NCBI GenBank assembly: GCA_905209765.1
Contig: CAJLUE010000033.1
Location: 1-18,672, forward strand
Reading direction: 5' to 3'
DNA: 18,672 nt
DNA from: an uncultured Collinsella sp.
GTDB lineage: Bacteria > Actinomycetota > Coriobacteriia > Coriobacteriales > Coriobacteriaceae
In this document: in pieces, positions 7,173 through 14,292 of the stretch
How positions within the stretch are numbered: the stretch's first letter is position 1
Layout of the letters: each line of letters starts with the position of its first letter
Notes under the pieces: generated by a model
The model's database searches: none
What the model was told of the DNA's origin: nothing
What the model saw: only the letters and a program-made list of their open reading frames with translations
Program-made: the position numbers and the translations under genes

Positions 7173-7577
7173 TTACACGCGGCGACGCTTCTTGGGGCGG
7201 CAGCCGTTGTGCGGGATGGGGGTCTTGTCCTGGATGCTCGAGACCTCGAGGCCAGCAGCCTGGAGGGAGCGGATGGCGGTCTCACGACCGGAGCCGGGGC
7301 CCTTGACGAAGACGGAAACCTTCTTCATACCGTGCTCCATGGCCTGCTTGGCAGCAGCCTCGGCAGCCATCTGGGCAGCGAACGGCGTGGACTTACGGGA
7401 GCCCTTGAAGCCCACCTGGCCAGCCGACTTCCAGGAAATGACGTTGCCCTGGGGATCGGTGATCGAAACGATCGTGTTGTTGAACGTAGAACGAATGTGA
7501 GCCTGGCCCACGGAAATGTTCTTACGGTCCGCGCGCTTCAGACGGGCAGCGCGAACGTTCTTCTTAGCAGTAGCCAT
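7173..7577 (-). CDS. rpsK: 30S ribosomal protein S11
   Basis: Platform protein of the small subunit near the E site and the mRNA exit. It has 134 residues with the characteristic HIRSTFNNTIVSITDPQGNV (about 27-46), GFKGSRKSTPFAAQMAAE and the C-terminal DKTPIPHNGCRPKKRRRV. The ATG has AAGGAG 10 nt upstream. It starts 14 bases after rpsM ends and is followed by rpsD. Confidence 0.99.
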   Translation of the reverse strand: MATAKKNVRAARLKRADRKNISVGQAHIRSTFNNTIVSITDPQGNVISWKSAGQVGFKGSRKSTPFAAQMAAEAAAKQAMEHGMKKVSVFVKGPGSGRETAIRSLQAAGLEVSSIQDKTPIPHNGCRPKKRRRV

Positions 7578-7591
7578 CTATCTAGCGCTCC

Positions 7592-7966
7592 TTATTTCTT
7601 CTTCTTAGCACCGATCTGACGCTTCGGGCCCTTGCGGGTACGAGCGTTAGTGTGGGTGCGCTGGCCGCGGACCGGGAGGCCCTTGCGGTGACGAAGGCCG
7701 CGGTTGCAGCCGATGTCCATAAGGCGCTTGACGTTCTGGTTGCGCTCACGGCGGAGGTCGCCCTCAACCATGATCTGGTTCTTGTCGATGTAATCGCGGA
7801 TGGCGTTAACCTCATCCTCGGTGAGGTCCTTAACGCGCGTATCCACGTTAACGTTGCACTCGACGCAAATCTTCGTCGCAGTGGTGCGGCCGATGCCGTA
7901 AATGTAGGTCAGACCGATCTCAACGCGCTTCTCACGCGGGAGGTCGACACCATTAATACGGGCCAA
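7592..7966 (-). CDS. rpsM: 30S ribosomal protein S13
   Basis: Head protein contacting 16S rRNA helices and the intersubunit bridge to L5. It has 124 residues, starts ARINGVDLPREKRVEIGLTY, contains the helix-two-turn-helix YGIGRTTATKIC, and ends in the basic GLPVRGQRTHTNARTRKGPK tail. The start codon is TTG at 7966, preceded by GAGGAGAC four bases upstream; no better in-frame ATG exists. It follows rpmJ by 14 bases. Confidence 0.98.
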   Translation of the reverse strand: MARINGVDLPREKRVEIGLTYIYGIGRTTATKICVECNVNVDTRVKDLTEDEVNAIRDYIDKNQIMVEGDLRRERNQNVKRLMDIGCNRGLRHRKGLPVRGQRTHTNARTRKGPKRQIGAKKKK

Positions 7967-7980
7967 CGTAGTCTCCTCTC

Positions 7981-8094
7981 TTAACCCTGACGCTGCTTAT
8001 GACGGGGGTTCTCGCAAATGACGAGGACCTTGCCATGGCGCCTAATGATTTTGCACTTATCGCACATCTTCTTGACCGAAGGACGTACCTTCAT
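7981..8094 (-). CDS. rpmJ: 50S ribosomal protein L36 (37 residues)
   Basis: Short gene found by direct translation: MKVRPSVKKMCDKCKIIRRH, then GKVLVICENPRHKQRQG. It has the zinc-binding set Cys11, Cys14, Cys27 and His32 of the C+ form of L36. AGGAAG precedes the ATG by six bases. It lies between infA and rpsM, its usual place. Confidence 0.98.
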   Translation of the reverse strand: MKVRPSVKKMCDKCKIIRRHGKVLVICENPRHKQRQG

Positions 8095-8186
8095 CGTTCT
8101 TCCTTTCGGTAGCGCTCAAACTACTTCCCTACTATCTACTCGCCCAGCCGCAGGCGTTTAAAACTATGGCTGGTCTTCACACACAA

Positions 8187-8220
8187 TCCGACCGTAGGTT
8201 GAGCTAAGCCTGCAGTCGGA
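8187..8220 (-). other. Imperfect stem-loop between infA and rpmJ
   Basis: TCCGAC (8187-8192) and GTCGGA (8215-8220) pair perfectly. An inner AGG/CCT pairing follows across a 3x3 internal loop. The 150-bp infA-rpmJ gap also holds CCAGCC/GGCTGG further along. No T-run follows the hairpin on the minus strand, so it is not a standard terminator; attenuation or mRNA processing is possible. Confidence 0.35.
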
Positions 8221-8244
8221 AAAGGAGTGCGTGTATGCGTGCCG

Positions 8245-8463
8245 CTATTTATAGCGATAGGTGATGCGGCCACGGGTCAGGTCGTACGGGGAAAGCTCCA
8301 CGACAACCCTGTCACCGGGGAGAATACGGATGTAATTCATTCGGATCTTGCCAGAAATGTTGCACAGAACCGAATGACCGTTCTCGAGCTCGACCTTAAA
8401 CATGGCGTTGGGCAGCGGTTCCTTTACCGTACCCTCGAGCTCAATTGCGTCTTCCTTCTTCAC
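8245..8463 (-). CDS. infA: Translation initiation factor IF-1
   Basis: Small OB-fold factor that binds the A site of the 30S subunit during initiation. The body KKEDAIELEGTVKEPLPNAM, the block NGHSVLCNISGKIRMNYIRI and the end DLTRGRITYRYK match the family throughout. The GTG at 8463 gives 72 residues, the usual length, and is preferred. A TTG two codons upstream (8469) is the alternative. Both share the weak AGAAAG site upstream. A promoter-like sequence lies just upstream, so infA may also head a sub-operon. Confidence 0.95.
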   Translation of the reverse strand: MKKEDAIELEGTVKEPLPNAMFKVELENGHSVLCNISGKIRMNYIRILPGDRVVVELSPYDLTRGRITYRYK

Positions 8464-8502
8464 AAGCAATCATCTTTCTCTAGAAAACGACAGCGATTGA
8501 GT

Positions 8503-8531
8503 ATTCTACAATACGCGTGCACGTATCGTAA
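8503..8531 (-). promoter_or_regulatory. Candidate internal promoter for infA and the alpha operon genes
   Basis: On the minus strand TTACGA (8531-8526), a 17-bp spacer and TAGAAT (8508-8503) lie about 40 nt before the IF-1 start. The spacer holds the near-palindrome ATACGCGTGCACGTAT (plus strand 8511-8526). The map-infA gap (about 145 bp) is far larger than most gaps in this block, which supports a promoter here. Confidence 0.5.
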
Positions 8532-8608
8532 TATCTTCGTAATGGCTCCACAACTAAGTGGAACTTGTTACTTTGAAATGTAAATGCCGACGAATTTGAA
8601 CGCGACCT

Positions 8609-9397
8609 CTACATCTCGCCTCCAAGCAAGGAGCACCAAGCGCCTTGCGCGTCGGTGGTGAGAATCACCGGGCCGTCATCGGTGATGGCGACGGTGTTCT
8701 CGTAGTGCGCGGCGGGCAGGTGGTCGTTAGTTGTGACGATCCAACCATCGGAGCCCGTGCTCACATGATTGGATCCCATCGTAACCATCGGCTCGATGGC
8801 AATGACCATACCGGCCTGGAGACGAACGCCCCTCCCCTTCTTTCCGTAATTCGGAACGTTGGGGTCCTCGTGCATCACATGGCCAATACCGTGCCCCACA
8901 TAATCGCGAAGCACGCCATAGCCGTGAGACTCGGCGAGGGACTGGACGGCATAACCAATGTCCCCAATATGGTTACCGGGAACAGCCTGCTCGATTGCAG
9001 CCTTAAGGCAATCGCGCGTAACCTCACACAGGGCCTTGGCCTCGGGCGTGGGGGTACCGACGAAAAACGTCCAAGCGTTATCACCGACCCAACCGTCGAC
9101 AACGGCTCCCGTATCGATGGAGATGATATCGCCATCACGCAGGATCATGTCGGGATTGGGAATACCGTGCACCACGGCATCGTTAATCGATGCACAGATG
9201 GTACCGGGGAACCCGCCGTAGCCCTTAAAGGCCGGGGTGCCACCATGCATGCGGATAATCTGCTCCGCAAGCTGATCAAGCTCAAAGGTCGAAACACCAG
9301 GGCGAACCATGGCCCCAACGTGGCGGAGCGCCATCTTAGATAGCGCTCCTGCCTTCTTCATCTGCTCGATTTGCGTTGCAGACTTAATCTTGATCAT
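8609..9397 (-). CDS. map: Type I methionine aminopeptidase
   Basis: Removes the initiator methionine from nascent proteins. It has 262 residues. The dinuclear-metal ligands are visible: Asp95 (SIDTGA), Asp106 (VGDNAW), His169 (GHGIGH), Glu202 (AIEPM) and Glu233 (YENTVAI). Substrate histidines His77 (VVHGIP) and His176 (MHEDP) are also present. There is no N-terminal SEC-C or SH3-like extension. The ATG overlaps the adk stop codon (ATGA, 4 bp), so the two are translationally coupled. It ends about 145 bp before infA. Confidence 0.98.
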   Translation of the reverse strand: MIKIKSATQIEQMKKAGALSKMALRHVGAMVRPGVSTFELDQLAEQIIRMHGGTPAFKGYGGFPGTICASINDAVVHGIPNPDMILRDGDIISIDTGAVVDGWVGDNAWTFFVGTPTPEAKALCEVTRDCLKAAIEQAVPGNHIGDIGYAVQSLAESHGYGVLRDYVGHGIGHVMHEDPNVPNYGKKGRGVRLQAGMVIAIEPMVTMGSNHVSTGSDGWIVTTNDHLPAAHYENTVAITDDGPVILTTDAQGAWCSLLGGEM

Positions 9398-10020
9398 AGA
9401 CCGAGAGCCTCTTTGACATCCCCGTACACGGTCTCGCGAGCCTGGTCACCGTTGACCGACTTGAGCAGACCCTGGCCACGATAGTAGTCGACGAGCGGAC
9501 TCGTGGACTTCTCGTAGACGTCGAGACGGTTCTTGATGGTCTCGGGCTTGTCGTCGTCGCGCTGATACATCTCGCCACCACACTTGGGGCAGGTAGCATC
9601 GGCAGCGGTGCCGGTGTAACCGCAGGCGCGGCAGGTGCGACGCGAAGACAGACGGTCGATGATGACCTCGGGGGCCACGTCGACCAGAAGGGCGCAGTCA
9701 ATCTCGCGACCCATGGCGGAGAGCTCGGAATCGAGCGTCACAGCCTGGGCGGTGTTGCGCGGGAAGCCATCGAGGATGAAGCCCTGCTGGGCGTCATCGG
9801 CGGCAAGGCGCTCCTTGACAAGGTCGATAACGAGCTGGTCGGGAACGAGCTCGCCGGCGTCCATGTACTTCTTAGCCTGAATACCAAGCTCGGTGCCACC
9901 CTTGACGGCAGCACGCAGCAAGTCGCCCGTGGAAATGTGAGCGACGCCGAACTCGGCGACGAGCTCCTGTGCGACGGTGCCCTTACCGGCACCCGGAGCT
10001 CCGAGCAATACGAGGTTCAT
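9394..10020 (-). CDS. adk: Adenylate kinase
   Basis: Catalyses ATP + AMP = 2 ADP. The P-loop GAPGAGKGT lies near the N-terminus, followed by ISTGDLLRAAV and LDGFPRN for AMP binding. The LID domain has CRACGYTG then CPKCGG, a four-cysteine structural zinc site. The ATG at 10020 has GGAGG seven bases upstream, giving 208 residues; a TTG two codons earlier is less likely. It is 18 bases downstream of secY and overlaps map by 4 bp. Confidence 0.98.
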   Translation of the reverse strand: MNLVLLGAPGAGKGTVAQELVAEFGVAHISTGDLLRAAVKGGTELGIQAKKYMDAGELVPDQLVIDLVKERLAADDAQQGFILDGFPRNTAQAVTLDSELSAMGREIDCALLVDVAPEVIIDRLSSRRTCRACGYTGTAADATCPKCGGEMYQRDDDKPETIKNRLDVYEKSTSPLVDYYRGQGLLKSVNGDQARETVYGDVKEALGL

Positions 10021-10038
10021 GAGCAATCCTCCTCTAGC

Positions 10039-11325
10039 CTATTTAAAGAATCCATCGTAATCATACATCTTGATCTGGCCTTCGAGCTTATCGACCGTGT
10101 CGAGCACGACGCCGACCATGATGAGGATGGACGTGCCGCCAAATGCCTGGATCAGATGGTTACCCGTGAAGGAGAAGATGATCGAAGGCACGATGGCGAT
10201 GAGCGCCAAAAAGACGGCGCTGGGAAGCGTAATCTTGTTGAGCGCGTTCTTGATGTAGGCCGCGGTAGCCCTGCCCGGACGGACGCCCGGAATAAAGCCG
10301 CCCTGCTTCTTAAGGTTGTCGGCCGTGTCATCGGGGTTGAACACCATGGAGGTGTAGAAGTACGCGAAGAACACGATGAGGACAACATTAAGCACCCAGT
10401 TGAGCCAACCGGTCGAAAGCGCAGAGGCAACTGCCTGAATCCAGCCGATGCCGGGGAAGAACACGGCAATCTGAGCCGGGAAGTACAGCAGCGCCGAAGC
10501 GAAGATAATCGGCACAACGCCCGCGGTGTTGACCTTGATGGGCAAGTAGGTGGTCTGGCCACCCATCATGCGACGGCCCACGACGCGCTTGGCGTAGGAG
10601 ACCGGGATGCGGCGCTGGCCGCGCTCAAGGAAAACGATCAGCGGGATGACCAGCAGGATAATGGCGCAGATGATCACCATGGTGATGATGCCACCGGCGT
10701 TACCCTCGGTGCTGGAGAAGATCGCCTGCGGAAGACCGGCCATGATGTTCGCGAAGATGATCAACGACATGCCATTGCCGATACCGCGCTGGGTGATGAG
10801 CTCACCAATCCACATGATCAGCATGGCGCCCGCGGTGAGCGTACCGACAATCATGAGGTCAAAGATGATCTCGGGAGCACCGGCACCGTTGAAGCTAATG
10901 CCGAAGCTCTTAAAGAGGAAGAGGTAACCCACGGAGTTGAGGATAGCCAGAGCCAAGGTGAGGTAACGCGAATACTGCGTAATCTTGGTCTGACCGACCT
11001 CGCCCTCGCGGGCAAGCTCATGCAGGGAAGGCACGACGGCCTGGAGCATCTGGAGGATAATCGAGCTCGTGATGTACGGCATGATGCCCAAAGAGAACAC
11101 CGAGACATAGCTCAACGCGCCACCAGAGAAAAGATTCAGGAGGGCCATAGCACCTGCGGCGACCGAGTTGCTCCCGGTCGAGAAAAGGCCCAGCATCCCC
11201 TGGAAGGGAATGCCGGGCACAGGAACGTGCGCACCAATGCGGTACACGACGAGCATAGCTATGGTAAAAAGAATCTTTTCGCGCAGTTCTTTGATGCGGA
11301 AAGCATTCTTAAGACCATTTAGCAC
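10039..11325 (-). CDS. secY: Preprotein translocase subunit SecY
   Basis: Channel-forming subunit of the Sec translocon, with ten predicted membrane helices over 428 residues. Recognisable parts are the N-terminal LREKILFTIAMLVVYRIGAH, the plug region after GSNSVAAGAMALLNLFSGGA, the loop ERGQRRIPVSYAKRV, and the C-terminal GVVLDTVDKLEGQIKMYDYDGFFK region. The start is GTG at 11325, which overlaps the end of rplO by 7 bp, with AAAGG 10 nt upstream. The position between rplO and adk is conserved in bacteria. Confidence 0.98.
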   Translation of the reverse strand: MLNGLKNAFRIKELREKILFTIAMLVVYRIGAHVPVPGIPFQGMLGLFSTGSNSVAAGAMALLNLFSGGALSYVSVFSLGIMPYITSSIILQMLQAVVPSLHELAREGEVGQTKITQYSRYLTLALAILNSVGYLFLFKSFGISFNGAGAPEIIFDLMIVGTLTAGAMLIMWIGELITQRGIGNGMSLIIFANIMAGLPQAIFSSTEGNAGGIITMVIICAIILLVIPLIVFLERGQRRIPVSYAKRVVGRRMMGGQTTYLPIKVNTAGVVPIIFASALLYFPAQIAVFFPGIGWIQAVASALSTGWLNWVLNVVLIVFFAYFYTSMVFNPDDTADNLKKQGGFIPGVRPGRATAAYIKNALNKITLPSAVFLALIAIVPSIIFSFTGNHLIQAFGGTSILIMVGVVLDTVDKLEGQIKMYDYDGFFK

Positions 11326-11768
11326 GGCAGCTCGACCTTTCCGCCGGCGGCCTCGATCTTGGCCTGCGCAGAGGCGCTGACCTTGTCGACCTTGACCGTG
11401 AACTTCTTGGTGAGCTCACCATTGCCGAGCACCTTGACGGGCTCGAACTCGCTCTTGGTGATGCGAGCGGCCTTAAGAGCGGCACCGTCGATCACAGCGC
11501 CGTCCTCGAACTTACGCTCGAGACGCTCAACATTGACGGCGGTGTACTCGATACGACGGGGGTTGCGGAAGCCCGGAAGCTTGGGCAGGCGCATAGCCAG
11601 CGGAGTCTGGCCACCCTCGAAGCCGGCACCCTTGGTGCCACCAGAGCGGGAACCCTGGCCCTTCTGGCCGCGGCCAGAAGTGGTGCCGTGACCCGAAGAA
11701 TTGCCACGGCCGACGCGCTTGCGGTTCTTGGTGGAACCGGGCGCGGGAGTAAGATCGTGAAGCTGCAT
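11319..11768 (-). CDS. rplO: 50S ribosomal protein L15
   Basis: Late-assembly large-subunit protein. It has 149 residues. The Gly-rich extended N-terminus (RVGRGNSSGHGTTSGRGQKG, then SGGTKGAGFEGGQTPL) and the globular C-terminal domain (IDGAALKAARI, VKVLGNGEL) are typical. GAGGAG lies six bases before the ATG. It begins 3 bases after rpmD and overlaps secY. Confidence 0.98.
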   Translation of the reverse strand: MQLHDLTPAPGSTKNRKRVGRGNSSGHGTTSGRGQKGQGSRSGGTKGAGFEGGQTPLAMRLPKLPGFRNPRRIEYTAVNVERLERKFEDGAVIDGAALKAARITKSEFEPVKVLGNGELTKKFTVKVDKVSASAQAKIEAAGGKVELPC

Positions 11769-11771
11769 TTG

Positions 11772-11954
11772 CTACTCCTCTACAATCTCGACAAGGTGCT
11801 TGACCTTGAAGATCATGCCGCGGACGGACTCGTTGTCAGCAATCTCGCGAACCTCGCGGATCCTGTGGAGACCGAGGGCACGGACAGTACGGACCTGGTC
11901 CTGCTTGCAACCGTTGGTGCTGCGGACCTGCTTGATCTTGATGGTGTCAGCCAT
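11772..11954 (-). CDS. rpmD: 50S ribosomal protein L30
   Basis: Small 60-residue large-subunit protein: IKIKQVRSTNGCKQDQVRTV, then LGLHRIREVREIADNESVRG. This is the short bacterial L30 form. Two bases separate it from rpsE upstream, and it is followed directly by rplO. Confidence 0.98.
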   Translation of the reverse strand: MADTIKIKQVRSTNGCKQDQVRTVRALGLHRIREVREIADNESVRGMIFKVKHLVEIVEE

Positions 11955-11956
11955 GC

Positions 11957-12481
11957 TTAGTTCTCCTTACCGACGAACATCTCGGAGACCGTCAGGCCAC
12001 GGCGAGCCGCGACGTCCTCAGGGCTGGAGAGCTCCTTGAGGCCCTCGACGGCAGCCTTGATGATGTTGAGGCCGTTGTCGGTACCGAGGGACTTGGACAG
12101 GACGTTCTTGATGCCAGCAAGCTCAAAGAGGGGACGCACAGCGCCGCCGGCGATAACGCCGGTACCCTCGACAGCGGGCTTGATGATGATGCGGCCGGCA
12201 CCAAAGTGACCGAGAACCTCGTGCGGGATGGTGCCCTGATCGGTCACCGGCACGTGGAACATGTTCTTCTTGGCATCGAGAGACGCCTTGGAGATGGCCA
12301 GGGGCACCTCAGCGGACTTGCCCATGCCAACGCCGACGTTGCCCTTGCCGTCGCCAACGACGACGAGAGCGACGAGGCTCATGCGACGACCACCCTTGAC
12401 GGTCTTCGACACGCGGTTGATGTAAACGACGCGCTCCTCGAACTCGGAGGCCTCGCGCTGCTGCTTCTGATTACGAGCCAT
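11957..12481 (-). CDS. rpsE: 30S ribosomal protein S5
   Basis: Small-subunit protein involved in decoding fidelity and helicase activity at mRNA entry. It has 174 residues. The double-stranded RNA-binding-like N-terminal domain begins EFEERVVYINRVSKTVKGG, followed by the loop RRMSLVALVVVGDGKGNVGVG and the C-terminal GRIIIKPAVEGTGVIAGGAV. It is between rplR (14 bases upstream) and rpmD. Confidence 0.98.
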   Translation of the reverse strand: MARNQKQQREASEFEERVVYINRVSKTVKGGRRMSLVALVVVGDGKGNVGVGMGKSAEVPLAISKASLDAKKNMFHVPVTDQGTIPHEVLGHFGAGRIIIKPAVEGTGVIAGGAVRPLFELAGIKNVLSKSLGTDNGLNIIKAAVEGLKELSSPEDVAARRGLTVSEMFVGKEN

Positions 12482-12495
12482 GTGCTACATACCTC

Positions 12496-12864
12496 CTAGA
12501 ACTCGAGACCGGCGGCACGAGCACCGTCGGCGAGGGCCTTGACGCGGCCATGGTAGATACGGCCACCGCGATCGAAGGCGACCTTGGTGATGCCGGCCTC
12601 GATGGCGCGCTTGCCAACGAGCTGACCGACCTTCTCCGCAGCCTCCTTGTTCGAGGTGTGGGTGCCCTTGAACTCGGCCTCGAGGGTCGAGGCAGAGACG
12701 AGCGTCAGGCTGGAGCCCTTGCTGTCGTCGATGATCTGGGCATAGATGTTGGCGTTAGTACGGGTCACGCGAAGACGCGGACGCTCGGCGGTACCCGAGA
12801 CCTTGCCGCGAACCCGACGCTGACGACGCTTGAGGCCTTCCAGCTTCGCCTTATGCTTGTTCAT
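12496..12864 (-). CDS. rplR: 50S ribosomal protein L18
   Basis: 5S rRNA-binding protein of the central protuberance. It has 122 residues: basic N-terminus KRRQRRVRGKVSGTAERPRL, then VTRTNANIYAQIIDD, and the C-terminal VAFDRGGRIYHGRVKALADG. The ATG at 12864 follows an AGGAG site; the 75-bp gap upstream to rplF carries a hairpin. Confidence 0.98.
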   Translation of the reverse strand: MNKHKAKLEGLKRRQRRVRGKVSGTAERPRLRVTRTNANIYAQIIDDSKGSSLTLVSASTLEAEFKGTHTSNKEAAEKVGQLVGKRAIEAGITKVAFDRGGRIYHGRVKALADGARAAGLEF

Positions 12865-12892
12865 ACGTAAACTCCTAAAAAGGTTGATCTTG

Positions 12893-12914
12893 CCAGCACC
12901 TGACGGGGTGCTGG
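12893..12914 (-). other. 8-bp perfect stem-loop in the rplF-rplR gap
   Basis: CCAGCACC (12893-12900) and GGTGCTGG (12907-12914) pair perfectly around a 6-nt loop. On the minus strand a T5 run comes only 10 nt later, directly before the rplR ribosome site. It is too distant for a normal terminator; partial attenuation, RNase processing or protein binding are alternatives. Confidence 0.5.
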
Positions 12915-12939
12915 TCTTATGCGAGTGAGTCGGTTACGA

Positions 12940-13476
12940 CTACTTGGCGGCCTTACCCAGCTTGCGGCGGATGTGCTCGCCAACATAGTGGATACCCTTG
13001 CCCTTGTAAGGCTCGGGAGGACGATGACCGCGGATCTCAGCGGCGATCTGACCGACCTGCTGCTTGTTGATACCCTTGACGTTCACGTGGGTGTTGTCGG
13101 GAACCTCGAAGGTGATGCCCTCGGGAGCCTCGACGATCACGGGGTGCGAGAAGCCCAGGGAGAACTCGAGGTTCTTGCCCTTCTGCTGCACGCGGTAACC
13201 GACGCCGGCAAGCTCGAGCTTCTTCTCGAAGCCCTCGGAAACGCCAACAACCATGTTGTGGATGAGGGCGCGGGTGAGGCCGTGGCGGGCACGGGTCTCA
13301 CGCTCGTCGTCGGGACGGGAAACGGTGAGGACGTCGTCCTCGACGTTGATAGCGAGCTTCTCAAAGACATCGAGCTCGAGCTGGCCCTTGGGGCCCTTGA
13401 CGACAACGTTGTTGCCGTTGACTGCCACTTCGACTCCGGCGGGAATCTGGACAGGCTTATTACCGATACGAGACAC
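12940..13476 (-). CDS. rplF: 50S ribosomal protein L6
   Basis: Large-subunit protein near the GTPase centre, built from two repeated alpha/beta domains. It has 178 residues: SRIGNKPVQIPAGVEV at the start, VVKGPKGQLE, and the C-terminal signature RGHRPPEPYKGKGIHYVGE. The start codon is GTG at 13476, with AAAGGAG seven bases upstream. rpsH ends 33 bases before it. Confidence 0.98.
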   Translation of the reverse strand: MSRIGNKPVQIPAGVEVAVNGNNVVVKGPKGQLELDVFEKLAINVEDDVLTVSRPDDERETRARHGLTRALIHNMVVGVSEGFEKKLELAGVGYRVQQKGKNLEFSLGFSHPVIVEAPEGITFEVPDNTHVNVKGINKQQVGQIAAEIRGHRPPEPYKGKGIHYVGEHIRRKLGKAAK

Positions 13477-13509
13477 GGTGATCTCCTTTCCTTCTACCTA
13501 CCGAGCGAA

Positions 13510-13908
13510 TTACCAGACGTAAGCGATGATCTCGCCGCCGACGTTGTGCTTGCGAGCATCGCGGTCGGTCATGACGCCATGGCTGGTGGAAATAATGGCG
13601 GTACCAAGGCCACCGCGGACGCGGGGCATGTCGGCAACGCCGGTGTACTTACGCAGGCCCGGCTTGGAAATGCGGCGGATGCCGTTGATGACCTTAGCCT
13701 TCTTGGGACCATACTTAAGCGTGATGTGCAGAGTCTTCTGGGGAACGGTGTCCTCGACATCGTAGCCCTCGATGTAGCCCTCCTCGTGCAGAACACGAGC
13801 GATCTCGACGAGCTTCTTGCTGCTCGGCATGGAGACCGTGGCCTTGTTCACAGAGTTAGCGTTACGGATGCGCGTAAGCATATCTGCGATCGGGTCTGTA
13901 AGGTTCAT
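13510..13908 (-). CDS. rpsH: 30S ribosomal protein S8
   Basis: Central-domain 16S rRNA-binding protein, known in E. coli to repress the spc operon by binding near the rplE start. It has 132 residues: NLTDPIADMLTRIRNAN at the start, IKYGPKKAKVINGIRRISKPG-like centre, and C-terminal RGGLGTAIISTSHGVMTDRD. AAGGAG lies seven bases before the ATG. A 119-bp gap with a hairpin separates it from rpsZ. Confidence 0.98.
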   Translation of the reverse strand: MNLTDPIADMLTRIRNANSVNKATVSMPSSKKLVEIARVLHEEGYIEGYDVEDTVPQKTLHITLKYGPKKAKVINGIRRISKPGLRKYTGVADMPRVRGGLGTAIISTSHGVMTDRDARKHNVGGEIIAYVW

Positions 13909-13949
13909 ACAGATTCTCCTTCGTTCTTGATGAACACGTGCTCTTGGTT

Positions 13950-13972
13950 CTTCGCCGCCCTTAACGGCAAAG
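13950..13972 (-). other. Stem-loop in the rpsZ-rpsH gap
   Basis: CTTCGCCG (13950-13957) pairs with CGGCAAAG (13965-13972) around a 7-nt loop. The one mismatch becomes a G-U pair in the minus-strand transcript and an A-C mismatch on the plus strand, which supports function in the operon mRNA. No T-run follows. Confidence 0.4.
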
Positions 13973-14027
13973 CCTAACTAGCGCGTTTTCCCTGTTCCAA
14001 ACGGATGCTTGAAACGCTGGTAGTGAC

Positions 14028-14213
14028 TTACCAGCTGGCCTTCTTAACGCCGGGAAGCTCGCCCTTGAGTGCAAGCTCACGGAAGCAGACACGGCACAGG
14101 CCGAACTTGCGGTACACAGAGTGCGGACGGCCGCAGCGCTGGCAGCGCGTGTACTCACGAGTAGAGAACTTCTGCTTGCGATTGCACTTGACGATCATCG
14201 ATGTCTTAGCCAC
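14028..14213 (-). CDS. rpsZ: 30S ribosomal protein S14, zinc-binding type Z
   Basis: Short (61 residues) S14 with a CxxC-CxxC zinc knuckle: Cys24, Cys27 (CQRC) and Cys40, Cys43 (CRVC), then FRELALKGELPGVKKASW. Start is GTG at 14213, with GGAGG six bases upstream. It follows rplE by 79 bases. Confidence 0.97.
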   Translation of the reverse strand: MAKTSMIVKCNRKQKFSTREYTRCQRCGRPHSVYRKFGLCRVCFRELALKGELPGVKKASW

Positions 14214-14250
14214 TTATATCCTCCTCACATAGAGTATTGTTTGCCCCAAA

Positions 14251-14274
14251 CGCCGCCCCCTTGTGGGAACGGCG
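14251..14274 (-). other. Stem-loop in the rplE-rpsZ gap
   Basis: CGCCG (14251-14255) pairs with CGGCG (14270-14274), with an inner CCC/GGG stem across a 2x2 internal loop and a 4-nt loop. The minus-strand side continues TTTGGGG, so a terminator is not convincing. It is the third hairpin lying in one of the larger gaps of this block. Confidence 0.4.
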
Positions 14275-14292
14275 CTTATAGGGCAGGTGAAC

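Noticed and set aside
9937..11322. Plus-strand open frame of 461 codons opposite secY
   Set aside because: Antisense shadow of a membrane protein gene: hydrophobic codons reversed give a His/Asp/Glu/Arg-rich sequence with no family features.
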